Assembly (NCBI RefSeq): GCF_013155335.1
Contig: NZ_JABJQZ010000009.1
Span: 62,001-126,000 of the forward strand
DNA from: Nocardioides sp. zg-1230
GTDB taxonomy: Bacteria > Actinomycetota > Actinomycetes > Propionibacteriales > Nocardioidaceae
Direction: 5' to 3'
DNA: 64,000 nucleotides
The notes under the pieces were generated by a model. The model searched no databases and was not told the DNA's origin. It saw only the letters and a program-made list of their open reading frames with translations. The position numbers were made by a program, and so were the translations under genes. Shown here piece after piece: positions 1-8,796 of the stretch (positions within the stretch are counted from its first letter, which is position 1; each line of letters begins with the position of its first letter).

Positions 1-206
1 TCTGCCCACCGCCACGCACCGGCGCGGAGGCCGCGGCGGCCGTCGACGAGGAGCTCGACGCGTTCTTCCACCTCTGGACCGTCAACCGCGGGGTGCTGCT
101 GGCGCCCTTCCACAACATGTCGCTCTTCGCGCCCTCGCACACCGACTCCGACGTCGATGCGCACACCTCGGCGTTCCGGGGCGCCGTGGAGGCGCTGCTC
201 GGATGA
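1..206 (+). CDS. Class III aminotransferase, C-terminal fragment (glutamate-1-semialdehyde aminomutase-like)
   Basis: Only the last 67 codons are present; the gene runs off the left edge and reads in the frame starting at base 3. The tail (VNRGVLLAPFHNMSLFAP, then a short acidic stretch and a final helix) resembles the C-terminus of PLP-dependent class III aminotransferases of the glutamate-1-semialdehyde 2,1-aminomutase type. The catalytic lysine would lie outside the window, so substrate cannot be judged. The stop codon TGA overlaps the ATG of the following AraC gene (ATGA at 203-206), so the two are probably translationally coupled. Confidence 0.6.
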   Translation, partial: CPPPRTGAEAAAAVDEELDAFFHLWTVNRGVLLAPFHNMSLFAPSHTDSDVDAHTSAFRGAVEALLG

Positions 207-679
207 CCGCCCGCCCGATCGGGCAGCGCCGCGTCCCCGGCGACGTGCTGGTGCACCTGCGCCGCACCCGCGACCACATCGACCGGCACTTCGCCGAGCC
301 CTTCGACCTCGACCGCCTCGCGGACCTCGCCGGAATGAGCCGCTACCACTTCATCCGGTCGTTCGCGCTGACGTACGGCGTGACGCCGGCGGCGTACCTC
401 GCCGAGCGACGCGTCGAGCGGGCCCAGGACCTGCTGCGCGCGGCCAACCTGACCGTGACCGAGGTGTGCCACGCGGTCGGCTACAGCAGCCTCGGCTCGT
501 TCAGCTCGCGGTTCCGGGAGATCGTCGGCGAGAGCCCGAGCGACTTCCAGCGGCGCTACGCAGCGGCGGGCAACCCGCGCATCCCCGGGTGCTACGTCTT
601 CATGGCCGGGCTCGTCGAGAGGCGGGACGCCGGGAGGACCGCAACGCAGGAGAAGCACGACGGCGCCCGTCCTTCCTAG
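203..679 (+). CDS. AraC-family transcriptional regulator (DNA-binding domain only)
   Basis: 158 residues, about the size of a lone AraC/XylS DNA-binding domain with a short tail. Two helix-turn-helix units are visible: the first around residues 34-58 (LDRLADLAGMSRYHFIRSF) and the second around 85-120 (TVTEVCHAVGYSSLGSFSSR, followed by GESPSDFQRRY, the usual end of the domain). No ligand-binding domain is present. It overlaps the upstream aminotransferase by 4 bases and lies 9 bases before a VOC gene. AraC/VOC pairs are common in actinobacteria, so it may control that neighbour. Its TAG stop is part of the candidate -10 hexamer of the VOC gene. Confidence 0.85.
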   Translation: MTARPIGQRRVPGDVLVHLRRTRDHIDRHFAEPFDLDRLADLAGMSRYHFIRSFALTYGVTPAAYLAERRVERAQDLLRAANLTVTEVCHAVGYSSLGSFSSRFREIVGESPSDFQRRYAAAGNPRIPGCYVFMAGLVERRDAGRTATQEKHDGARPS

Positions 680-688
680 GCTCGTCGC
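677..688 (+). promoter_or_regulatory. Candidate -10 hexamer of a leaderless VOC transcript
   Basis: TAGGCT at 677-682 is followed by six bases and then the ATG at 689. There is no Shine-Dalgarno sequence. This matches the actinobacterial TANNNT spacing for a transcript that starts at the initiation codon. The -35 box was not assigned. Confidence 0.4.
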
Positions 689-1132
689 ATGATCACCAAC
701 ATCTCCCTCCTGTCCGTCTGGGTGAAGGACATCGACGAGTCCCTCGCCTTCTACACCGACGTGCTCGGCTTCGAGGTCGGCGATGACCTGCAGCTCGGGC
801 CCGACTTCCGCTGGTGCACGGTCTTCCACCCGAAGCAGCCCGAGATCCACCTCCACCTGACCACCCCGAGCGGCCCCCTCCCCGACTACCTCATCGAGGC
901 GATGGCACGGGCCCAGGACGAGGGCGGGCTGCCCGGCGTCGGGATGAACGTCGACGACTGCCGAGCGACCTACGAGGAGCTGAAGGCCAAGGGCGTGGAG
1001 TTCCTCCAGGAGCCGGAGGAGCGGCCGTACGGCGTCGAGGCCCTGATGCGGGACAACTCCGGCAACTGGATGGTCCTGGTCGAGAAGCGCGACTACGTCC
1101 CGGAGGACTTCGAGGGCGTCGACATGGGCTGA
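689..1132 (+). CDS. VOC superfamily protein (glyoxalase/bleomycin-resistance fold)
   Basis: 147 residues forming a single vicinal-oxygen-chelate unit. It opens with ITNISLLSVWVKDIDESLAFY, the usual first beta strand and helix (D-x-x-x-S-x-x-F-Y), has a metal-ligand-like strand (EIHLHL, around residue 55), and ends with YGVEALMRDNSGNWMVLVE, the typical last strand pair (D-x-x-G-N). These proteins are dioxygenases, isomerases or antibiotic-binding proteins; the sequence alone does not choose. It follows an AraC regulator, which may regulate it. Confidence 0.85.
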   Translation: MITNISLLSVWVKDIDESLAFYTDVLGFEVGDDLQLGPDFRWCTVFHPKQPEIHLHLTTPSGPLPDYLIEAMARAQDEGGLPGVGMNVDDCRATYEELKAKGVEFLQEPEERPYGVEALMRDNSGNWMVLVEKRDYVPEDFEGVDMG

Positions 1133-1152
1133 CGCCCGGCGCGCACCCGGCG

Positions 1153-1164
1153 TACCGTGGAGTC
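1153..1164 (+). promoter_or_regulatory. Candidate -10 hexamer of a leaderless small membrane protein gene
   Basis: TACCGT at 1153-1158, six bases, then ATG at 1165. No ribosome binding site is visible, so transcription probably starts at or next to the start codon. Confidence 0.35.
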
Positions 1165-1590
1165 ATGAGGAGCGGTCTCGCGACCCTCGGGTTGCTGCTG
1201 CTGGCCCTCGCGGTGATGCGGGTGGCCTGCGCCGCCCTGCGCGGCGACCTCCACGAGTGGCGCAGCGCCCGAGCCGTCGCACGGCTCGCCCGACGCGCCC
1301 GGCGTCGCAGCCACGGGGCCGACGTGGTCCCGCTCGGCCGCCCGGTCGAGCAGGTGGGCGCCGACCTGCGACGGCTCCACGCCCGGTTCCACACGGGCGG
1401 GATGCGCTTCGCGAAGTACGAGGGCTGCCGCCTGGCCTACGACCGGGTGCTCGGCGAGGCCGCCGAGATGGCGGGCTGTCCGCACCTGCTGGCGGTCCTG
1501 CCGCCCGGGGAGGAGCTCGACCACGAGCGTGAACGCGTCGAGTGGCTGCTCGTCCAGCACGGCCTGCTCCCGCCACCCTGGGCCGCCTGA
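1165..1590 (+). CDS. Small membrane-anchored hypothetical protein
   Basis: 141 residues. The ATG at 1165 is preferred over the longer frame because it begins with a clear membrane segment (LATLGLLLLALAVMRVACAA, about residues 5-24) and sits after a leaderless-type -10. The rest is a basic linker (RRARRRS) and a soluble helical part with a conserved-looking centre (FAKYEGCRLAYDRVLGEAAEM). I do not recognise a named family; similar short anchored proteins occur in Nocardioides-type genomes. It converges with the DNA glycosylase gene, leaving 23 bases between the stops. Confidence 0.7.
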   Translation: MRSGLATLGLLLLALAVMRVACAALRGDLHEWRSARAVARLARRARRRSHGADVVPLGRPVEQVGADLRRLHARFHTGGMRFAKYEGCRLAYDRVLGEAAEMAGCPHLLAVLPPGEELDHERERVEWLLVQHGLLPPPWAA

Positions 1591-1613
1591 CGGGCGCCAG
1601 GCCCGGGACCGGG

Positions 1614-2204
1614 TCAGGGCCGGGACGGTGCCTCGAGCACCCCGGCGGCCCGCGCCGCCTCGGCGTACGCCACAGCAAGGGTGTCGACCGTGTCGTGCGC
1701 GTTGAGGCCGGAGGGGTTGGGCACCACGAACACGCGCGAGCTGCCCCAGCGTCCTGGCTGCTCCCCGACCTTCGCACCGCGCTGGCCGAACGCCGTCCGG
1801 TAGGCGGTGACACCGGCGACGGCCACGACGGACGGGCTGCGCTCGGCCACGAGCGAGCGGAGGCGTTCGCCGCCCGCGCGCAGCTCCTCGGTCGTGAGCT
1901 CGTCGGCCCGAGCCGTCGCCCGCGGCACCACGTTGGTGATGCCGATCCCGCGTCGGCGCAGCTCCTCGCGGTCCTCGTCGGTCATGCCCCTCGACGGGTC
2001 GATCGGCCTCGGCACGATCCCGGCGCGCAGCAGCGCGGGGTAGAAACGGTTGCCCGGCCGGGCGAAGTGGCTCTGGGTGGCTGCGGTCCACAGGCCCGGG
2101 TTGATCCCTACGAACAGGAGCCGCAGCGGCTGGTCGACGGACGGCAGGAGGTCCGGGACCTCGACGTCACGGAACGACTCCAGCTCCGCCCTGGTGAACC
2201 CCAT
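1614..2204 (-). CDS. mug: G/U mismatch-specific DNA glycosylase (Mug/TDG family)
   Basis: 196 residues. It removes uracil or ethenocytosine from mismatched DNA in base-excision repair. Motif 1 is LLFVGINPGLW (about residues 28-38) with the catalytic Asn of the GINPG motif; the glycosylase core continues with FARPGNRFYPALLRAGI and GITNVVPR, and the C-terminal loop VVPNPSGLNAH inserts into the minor groove in relatives. The ATG at 2204 is chosen because the upstream residues do not match the family. A CAGGAT hexamer six bases before the ATG may be a leaderless -10. Confidence 0.88.
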   Translation of the reverse strand: MGFTRAELESFRDVEVPDLLPSVDQPLRLLFVGINPGLWTAATQSHFARPGNRFYPALLRAGIVPRPIDPSRGMTDEDREELRRRGIGITNVVPRATARADELTTEELRAGGERLRSLVAERSPSVVAVAGVTAYRTAFGQRGAKVGEQPGRWGSSRVFVVPNPSGLNAHDTVDTLAVAYAEAARAAGVLEAPSRP

Positions 2205-2240
2205 GCCCCCATCCTGCCGGGGCGGCCCACCACCGACGCA

Positions 2241-2276
2241 CGAGACCCCGCCTCCCTCGCGGGAGACGGGGTCTCG
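2241..2276 (-). terminator. Strong hairpin after tuf
   Basis: The arms CGAGACCCCG and CGGGGTCTCG pair perfectly over 10 bp and continue inside as CTCCC/GGGAG around a TCGC loop. It lies 35 bases past the tuf stop on the transcribed strand. There is no T-run, as is usual for actinobacterial hairpin terminators. Confidence 0.7.
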
Positions 2277-2310
2277 GATGGTGCAGGTGCCGGTCAGTGA
2301 CCGGCGGTGA

Positions 2311-3504
2311 TCACTTGGTGATCTTGACGACGCGGCCGGCGCCGACCGTGCGGCCACCCTCGCGGATGGCGAAGCGCAGGCCCTCGTCCATCGCGATGGG
2401 CTGGATGAGCTCGACCGACATCTCGGTGTTGTCACCCGGCATGACCATCTCGGTGCCCTCGGGCAGCGTCACGACGCCCGTCACGTCCGTGGTCCGGAAG
2501 TAGAACTGCGGACGGTAGTTGTTGAAGAACGGCGTGTGACGGCCGCCCTCGTCCTTCGACAGGATGTAGACCGAGGCGTCGAAGTTGGTGTGCGGGGTGG
2601 TCGTGCCCGGCTTGATCACGACCATGCCGCGCTCGACGTCCTCGCGCTTGGTGCCACGGAGGAGCAGACCGACGTTCTCGCCCGCCTGGCCCTCGTCGAG
2701 GAGCTTGCGGAACATCTCGACACCGGTGACGGTGCTCTTCTGCGAGCCCTCGCGGATGCCGATGATCTCGACCTCCTCGTTGACCTTGACGATGCCGCGC
2801 TCGATGCGACCGGTGATGACGGTGCCACGACCGGTGATCGTGAAGACGTCCTCGACGGGCATGAGGAAGGGCTTGTCGGTCTCGCGCTCCGGGGTCGGGA
2901 TGTAGTCGTCCACGGCCTGCATGAGCTCGGCGATCGAGTCGCCCCACTTGGCGTCACCGTTGAGGGCCGGGAAGGCCGCCACGCGCACGACGGGGATGTC
3001 GTCGCCCGGGAACTCGTACTCGGAGAGGAGCTCGCGCACCTCCATCTCGACGAGCTCGATGAGCTCCTCGTCGTCGACCATGTCGCACTTGTTGAGCGCC
3101 ACGACCAGGGCGGGCACGCCGACCTGGCGCGCGAGCAGCACGTGCTCGCGGGTCTGCGGCATCGGGCCGTCGGTGGCGGCGACCACGAGGATCGCGCCGT
3201 CCATCTGCGCCGCGCCGGTGATCATGTTCTTGATGTAGTCAGCGTGACCGGGGCAGTCGACGTGCGCGTAGTGGCGCGTCTCGGTCTGGTACTCGACGTG
3301 CGCGATCGAGATCGTGATGCCGCGCTGGCGCTCCTCGGGAGCCTTGTCGATCTGGTCGAACGCCGAAGCCTCGTTGAGGTCCGGGTGCTTGTCGTGCAGC
3401 ACCTTGGTGATCGCCGCGGTCAGCGTCGTCTTGCCGTGGTCGATGTGACCGATGGTGCCGATGTTGACGTGCGGCTTGGTCCGCTCGAACTTCGCCTTAG
3501 CCAC
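2311..3504 (-). CDS. tuf: Translation elongation factor Tu
   Basis: 397 residues, full length. It is the GTPase that delivers aminoacyl-tRNA to the ribosome. The G1 loop GHIDHGKT is at 19-26; the G3 motif DCPGH, the NKCD G4 motif and the three-domain layout are intact, ending in the usual VVKITK. The start is GTG, supported by a strong AGGAGG-type ribosome binding site (AGGAGGAGCCCC before GTG). It is the last gene of the rpsL-rpsG-fusA-tuf cluster, 89 bases after fusA, and is followed by a strong hairpin. Confidence 0.99.
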   Translation of the reverse strand: MAKAKFERTKPHVNIGTIGHIDHGKTTLTAAITKVLHDKHPDLNEASAFDQIDKAPEERQRGITISIAHVEYQTETRHYAHVDCPGHADYIKNMITGAAQMDGAILVVAATDGPMPQTREHVLLARQVGVPALVVALNKCDMVDDEELIELVEMEVRELLSEYEFPGDDIPVVRVAAFPALNGDAKWGDSIAELMQAVDDYIPTPERETDKPFLMPVEDVFTITGRGTVITGRIERGIVKVNEEVEIIGIREGSQKSTVTGVEMFRKLLDEGQAGENVGLLLRGTKREDVERGMVVIKPGTTTPHTNFDASVYILSKDEGGRHTPFFNNYRPQFYFRTTDVTGVVTLPEGTEMVMPGDNTEMSVELIQPIAMDEGLRFAIREGGRTVGAGRVVKITK

Positions 3505-3593
3505 TGGGGCTCCTCCTGATTGTTGTTCTCTGCGTGTGAGAGTTGGTGACTCGTGGGTGTGGGTGGTGCTGGTGCCGAGGATCCGGGGCGCGA

Positions 3594-5711
<2,118 letters not shown>

Positions 5712-5755
5712 TGTTGTGTCTCAGTCCCTCGGAAGTTGGTGGGAGCTCGTGGGGT

Positions 5756-5796
5756 GAGGGGCCGTACGACGCGCGGTGCGGGTCGTACGGCCCCTC
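5756..5796 (-). other. Intercistronic hairpin between rpsG and fusA
   Basis: Perfect 15-bp arms (GAGGGGCCGTACGAC and its complement) enclose an 11-base loop. On the transcript it follows the rpsG stop at once and precedes fusA. It could be an attenuator or an mRNA-stability or processing element that sets the ratio of ribosomal protein to elongation factor; which of these applies cannot be read from sequence. Confidence 0.6.
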
Positions 5797-5800
5797 GCCG

Positions 5801-6271
5801 TCACCAGCGGTAGTGGGCGAAGGCCTTGTTGGACTCGGCCATCTTGTGGGTGTCCTCGCGCTTCTTCACAGCGGCACCGAGGCCGTTGCTCGCGTCGAGG
5901 ATCTCGTTCATCAGACGCTCGGCCATGGTCTTCTCGCGGCGGTCGGCGGCGTAGCCCACGAGCCAGCGCAGGGCCAGCGTGGTGGAGCGGTTGGCCTTGA
6001 CCTCGACGGGGACCTGGTAGGTCGCGCCGCCGACGCGGCGGGACTTGACCTCGATGGCCGGCTTGACGTTGTCCATCGCGCGCTTGAGCGTGACGACCGG
6101 GTCGGTGCCGGTCTTCTCGCGGCAGCCCTCGAGGGCGGTGTAGACGATGCGCTGCGCCACAGCCTTCTTGCCGTCCTGCAGGACCTTGCTCACGAGCTGG
6201 GTGACCAGCTGGGAGCCGTAGACCGGGTCGACGACGAGGGGGCGCTTGGGAGCGGGACCCTTGCGAGGCAT
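5801..6271 (-). CDS. rpsG: 30S ribosomal protein S7
   Basis: 156 residues, the standard length. It is a primary 16S rRNA-binding protein of the small-subunit head. The family opening MPRKGPAPKR is followed by the conserved core GGATYQVPVEV and the tail KREDTHKMAESNKAFAHYRW. The start ATG shares one base with the TAA stop of rpsL (TAATG), a tight coupling. Confidence 0.99.
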   Translation of the reverse strand: MPRKGPAPKRPLVVDPVYGSQLVTQLVSKVLQDGKKAVAQRIVYTALEGCREKTGTDPVVTLKRAMDNVKPAIEVKSRRVGGATYQVPVEVKANRSTTLALRWLVGYAADRREKTMAERLMNEILDASNGLGAAVKKREDTHKMAESNKAFAHYRW

Positions 6272-6642
6272 TACTTCTCCTTCTTCGCGCCGTAGCGGCT
6301 GCGGGCCTGCTTGCGGTTCTTGACACCCTGGGTGTCGAGCGAGCCGCGGATGATCTTGTAGCGGACGCCGGGAAGGTCCTTCACACGGCCGCCGCGGACG
6401 AGCACGATCGAGTGCTCCTGCAGGTTGTGACCGACACCCGGGATGTAGGCGGTGACCTCGACGCCGCTGCTCAGGCGCACGCGGGCGACCTTGCGGAGGG
6501 CGGAGTTCGGCTTCTTCGGGGTGGTCGTGTAGACGCGGGTGCAGACGCCTCGGCGCTGCGGGGATCCCTTCAGGGCAGGCGTCTTGTTCTTGGACACCTT
6601 GTCCTGGCGGCCCTTGCGGACCAGCTGGTTGATGGTGGGCAC
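6271..6642 (-). CDS. rpsL: 30S ribosomal protein S12
   Basis: 123 residues from a GTG start at 6642; the in-frame sequence upstream of this is not S12-like. It sits at the decoding centre and governs accuracy. The conserved TTPKKPNSALRK loop carries Lys43, and VRGGRVKDLPGVRYK carries Lys88. These are the wild-type residues whose substitution gives streptomycin resistance, so the allele looks sensitive. It is the first gene of the str operon, with a leader of about 165 nucleotides between the predicted start of transcription and the GTG. Confidence 0.98.
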   Translation of the reverse strand: MPTINQLVRKGRQDKVSKNKTPALKGSPQRRGVCTRVYTTTPKKPNSALRKVARVRLSSGVEVTAYIPGVGHNLQEHSIVLVRGGRVKDLPGVRYKIIRGSLDTQGVKNRKQARSRYGAKKEK

Positions 6643-6815
6643 CGGGTGGTTCCCTCTCTCTGTCTGCTCATCACGGTCCGGCGCGGTGCCGGACTCGGGT
6701 GTCGTGCGTTGTTGCATGTGCCTGTTGCGAATACCGTGGCCAGCCGGGGCGCGGCCTCGAACGCCGCGAATTCCGTGCATGGGCATGGGTCTGGACGTGC
6801 CAGACACGAGGATTG

Positions 6816-6844
6816 AGGCTACTCGGGCGCCACGGCAGGGTCAA
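6816..6844 (-). promoter_or_regulatory. Promoter of the rpsL-rpsG-fusA-tuf operon
   Basis: On the minus strand TTGACC (6839-6844) and TAGCCT (6816-6821) are separated by exactly 17 bp, close to the sigma-70/HrdB consensus. Transcription would begin near 6808, leaving a long rpsL leader. The -35 overlaps the last codon of the upstream MFS gene, which runs in the same direction. Confidence 0.65.
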
Positions 6845-8058
6845 AATGCCGCTGGCGCCGCCCGGACGCCCGGTTCTACGACCGGCCGCTGCCCCTCGCG
6901 CCGCCTGCGATCGAGCCGGAGGTAGAGGGCCGCCGAGAGCACCACCCCGGCGATCGTGAGCAGCCCACCGCCCAGCAGCGTCCAGCGTGCGCCGTACTCC
7001 TGGCCGATCCAGCCGATGATGGGAGCACCGACGGGCGTGCCGCCCATGAAGATCATCAGGTAGAGGGCCATCACCCGCCCGCGGACGCCGGCGTCGGTGT
7101 GGAGCTGCATGTAGGTGTTGGCGCTGGTGATGAACGTCAGCGCGGTGAGGCCCGTGACCGGCGCGAGCAGCGCGAAGGTCAGGTAGGAGGGCATCAACCC
7201 GGCCAGCATCACCGAGGCGCCGAAGGCCAGGGCGGCCCCCACCACGAGGCGGTGGCGCACCTGGGTGCGGCGGGCGGCGAGCAGCGCGCCCGTCAGCGAC
7301 CCGACGGCGAGGAAGGTGCCGAGGAGGCCGAACTCCTCGGGCCCCTTGCCGAACACCTCCGTCGCCATGAGCGCCGAGGTGATCTGGAAGTTGAGGCCGA
7401 AGGTGCCGGCGAAGAACACCAGGCCGAGGACGAGCAGCAGGTCGGGGCGCGCCCGCACGTAGGCCACGCCCTCGCGGATCGCGCCGGGTCCGCGGTCGGC
7501 GGGCGCCGCTGCGTCGATGCGGCTGGCGTCGAGGTGGCGCAGCGACCAGATCGGGGCGGCGTACGACACCGCGTTGAGGAGGATGACCCACCCAGTCGCC
7601 ACCGCTCCCCCGCCGAAGGCGGCGATGAGGACGCCGGCCAGGCCGGGGCCGACGAGGCGGGCGGCATTGAAGCTGGCGGAGTTGAGGCCGACTGCGTTGG
7701 TGAGATCACCGGGCTCGACGAGCTCGGAGACGAAGGACTGGCGGGCGGGTGCGTCGAACGCCGAGGCGGAACCGAGGAGGAAGGCCAGGACGTAGACGTG
7801 CCACACCTCGGCGACGCCGGTGACGGCGAGGACGCCGAGGACGGCGGCGGGCAGCGCCATGCCCAGGTTGGTGAGCTGCAGCAGGCGCTGCTTGGGCACG
7901 CGGTCGGCGACCAGGCCGGCGAACGGCGTCAGCAGCAGGAACGGCAGGAACTGGAGCCCGGTCGTGATGCCGAGCGCGGTGGCGCCGGACCCGACGGCGA
8001 GCTCGAGCACCAGCCAGTCCTGGGCGACGCGCTGCATCCAGGTGCCGGTGTTGGACAC
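6841..8058 (-). CDS. MFS transporter (enterobactin exporter/MFS_3 type)
   Basis: At least 405 residues with about 12 hydrophobic segments; a drug or small-molecule exporter by family. It begins VSNTGTWMQRVAQDWLVLEL, which in relatives lies some 20 residues inside the protein. Upstream, the same frame encodes a convincing family N-terminus (TFRSLSNPNYRRYAAGGV) but contains no ATG, GTG or TTG before the TGA at 8131-8133. The real start may therefore be an ACG at 8119-8121, five bases after GAGGAG. The marR gene directly upstream on the same strand suggests a regulated efflux operon. Confidence 0.85.
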   Translation of the reverse strand: MSNTGTWMQRVAQDWLVLELAVGSGATALGITTGLQFLPFLLLTPFAGLVADRVPKQRLLQLTNLGMALPAAVLGVLAVTGVAEVWHVYVLAFLLGSASAFDAPARQSFVSELVEPGDLTNAVGLNSASFNAARLVGPGLAGVLIAAFGGGAVATGWVILLNAVSYAAPIWSLRHLDASRIDAAAPADRGPGAIREGVAYVRARPDLLLVLGLVFFAGTFGLNFQITSALMATEVFGKGPEEFGLLGTFLAVGSLTGALLAARRTQVRHRLVVGAALAFGASVMLAGLMPSYLTFALLAPVTGLTALTFITSANTYMQLHTDAGVRGRVMALYLMIFMGGTPVGAPIIGWIGQEYGARWTLLGGGLLTIAGVVLSAALYLRLDRRRREGQRPVVEPGVRAAPAAF

Positions 8059-8153
8059 GACGCCGCCGGCTGCGTAGCGGCGGTAGTTCGGGTTGGAGAG
8101 GGAGCGGAACGTGGGACTCGTGGTGACTCCTCAGTCGGTCATCGGTCAGGTGG

Positions 8154-8615
8154 TCAGTCGGCGACGGCGAGCCGGGCCAGGATGGGGGCCGCGTCGCGGA
8201 GGGTGGCGCGCTCGGCCGGCGTGAGCTCGGCGAGGCGCCTGGAGAGCCAGGCGTCGCGGCGCTGGCGGTCGGCCAGCACGGCCGCGCGGCCGGCGTCGGT
8301 GAGCGAGACGACGACCTGGCGCCCGTCGGTCTCGTGGGGGCGCCGCTCGACGTAGCCGTCGGACTCGAGGCAGTTGACCGTGCGGGTCATCGACGGCGGC
8401 TGGACGCGCTCGGCGCGGGCCAGGTCGCCGACCGTCTGGTCGCCCATCCGCACGAGCAGGCCCAGCACCACCATCTGCGGGATGCTCAGGTCGTTGTCGG
8501 GGTGGCGCTCGGAGACGAGGCGGCGGCGCAGGCGCATGACACCGGCCCGGAGCTCGGAGGCGAGCCCGGCGTCGGTGCGGAGGTCGGCGGTCGGCATGTC
8601 GTTAGCGTAACTCAT
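8154..8615 (-). CDS. MarR-family transcriptional regulator
   Basis: 153 residues with a central winged helix-turn-helix: LSIPQMVVLGLLVRMGDQTV, then DLARAERVQPPSMTRTVNCL (recognition helix) and the wing GYVERRPHETDGRQVVVSLT with the MarR D-x-R signature. It lies 23 bases or so upstream of the MFS gene on the same strand and is likely its repressor. A 28-bp inverted repeat spans its start codon, which would suit autoregulation. A later ATG at 8597 is possible but has no better ribosome binding site. Confidence 0.88.
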   Translation of the reverse strand: MSYANDMPTADLRTDAGLASELRAGVMRLRRRLVSERHPDNDLSIPQMVVLGLLVRMGDQTVGDLARAERVQPPSMTRTVNCLESDGYVERRPHETDGRQVVVSLTDAGRAAVLADRQRRDAWLSRRLAELTPAERATLRDAAPILARLAVAD

Positions 8616-8628
8616 TACTTCTGCTAAC
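8601..8628. promoter_or_regulatory. Candidate MarR operator over the marR start
   Basis: GTTAGC (8601-8606) and GCTAAC (8623-8628) form an inverted repeat with a 16-base centre that contains the marR ATG. The arms are unusually AT-rich for this region. Binding by the MarR product is an inference from position and symmetry. Confidence 0.4.
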
Positions 8629-8647
8629 TATTCCGCCGTGCACAGCC

Positions 8648-8773
8648 GTTCAGCGATCCCCGGCTGGCCGGGGATCGCTGAACTTGTCAGGCCGTGCACG
8701 GGCCGACAGGTTACGGAGCGGCCGGCTGGCCGGGGATCGCTGAACTGGGTGGGCGATCGCTGAACTTGTCAGG
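8648..8773. repeat. Clustered GATCGCTGAAC repeats with a perfect palindrome
   Basis: A perfect 17-bp inverted repeat with a TG loop spans 8648-8683. Its core GATCGCTGAAC recurs at 8735-8745 and 8755-8765. The flank CTTGTCAGG is repeated at 8682-8691 and 8764-8773, and GGCTGGCCGGG at 8662 and 8724. The cluster fills the gap between the 3' end of the permease gene and the 5' end of marR. It may act as a terminator for the permease transcript or be a small interspersed repeat. Confidence 0.7.
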
Positions 8774-8796
8774 TGTTCCCTGATCTGAAGGGGCGG

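Noticed and set aside
8648..8773. Possible CRISPR array
   Set aside because: Repeats are unequal in length and spacing, there are only three to four copies, there are no constant spacers and no cas genes.
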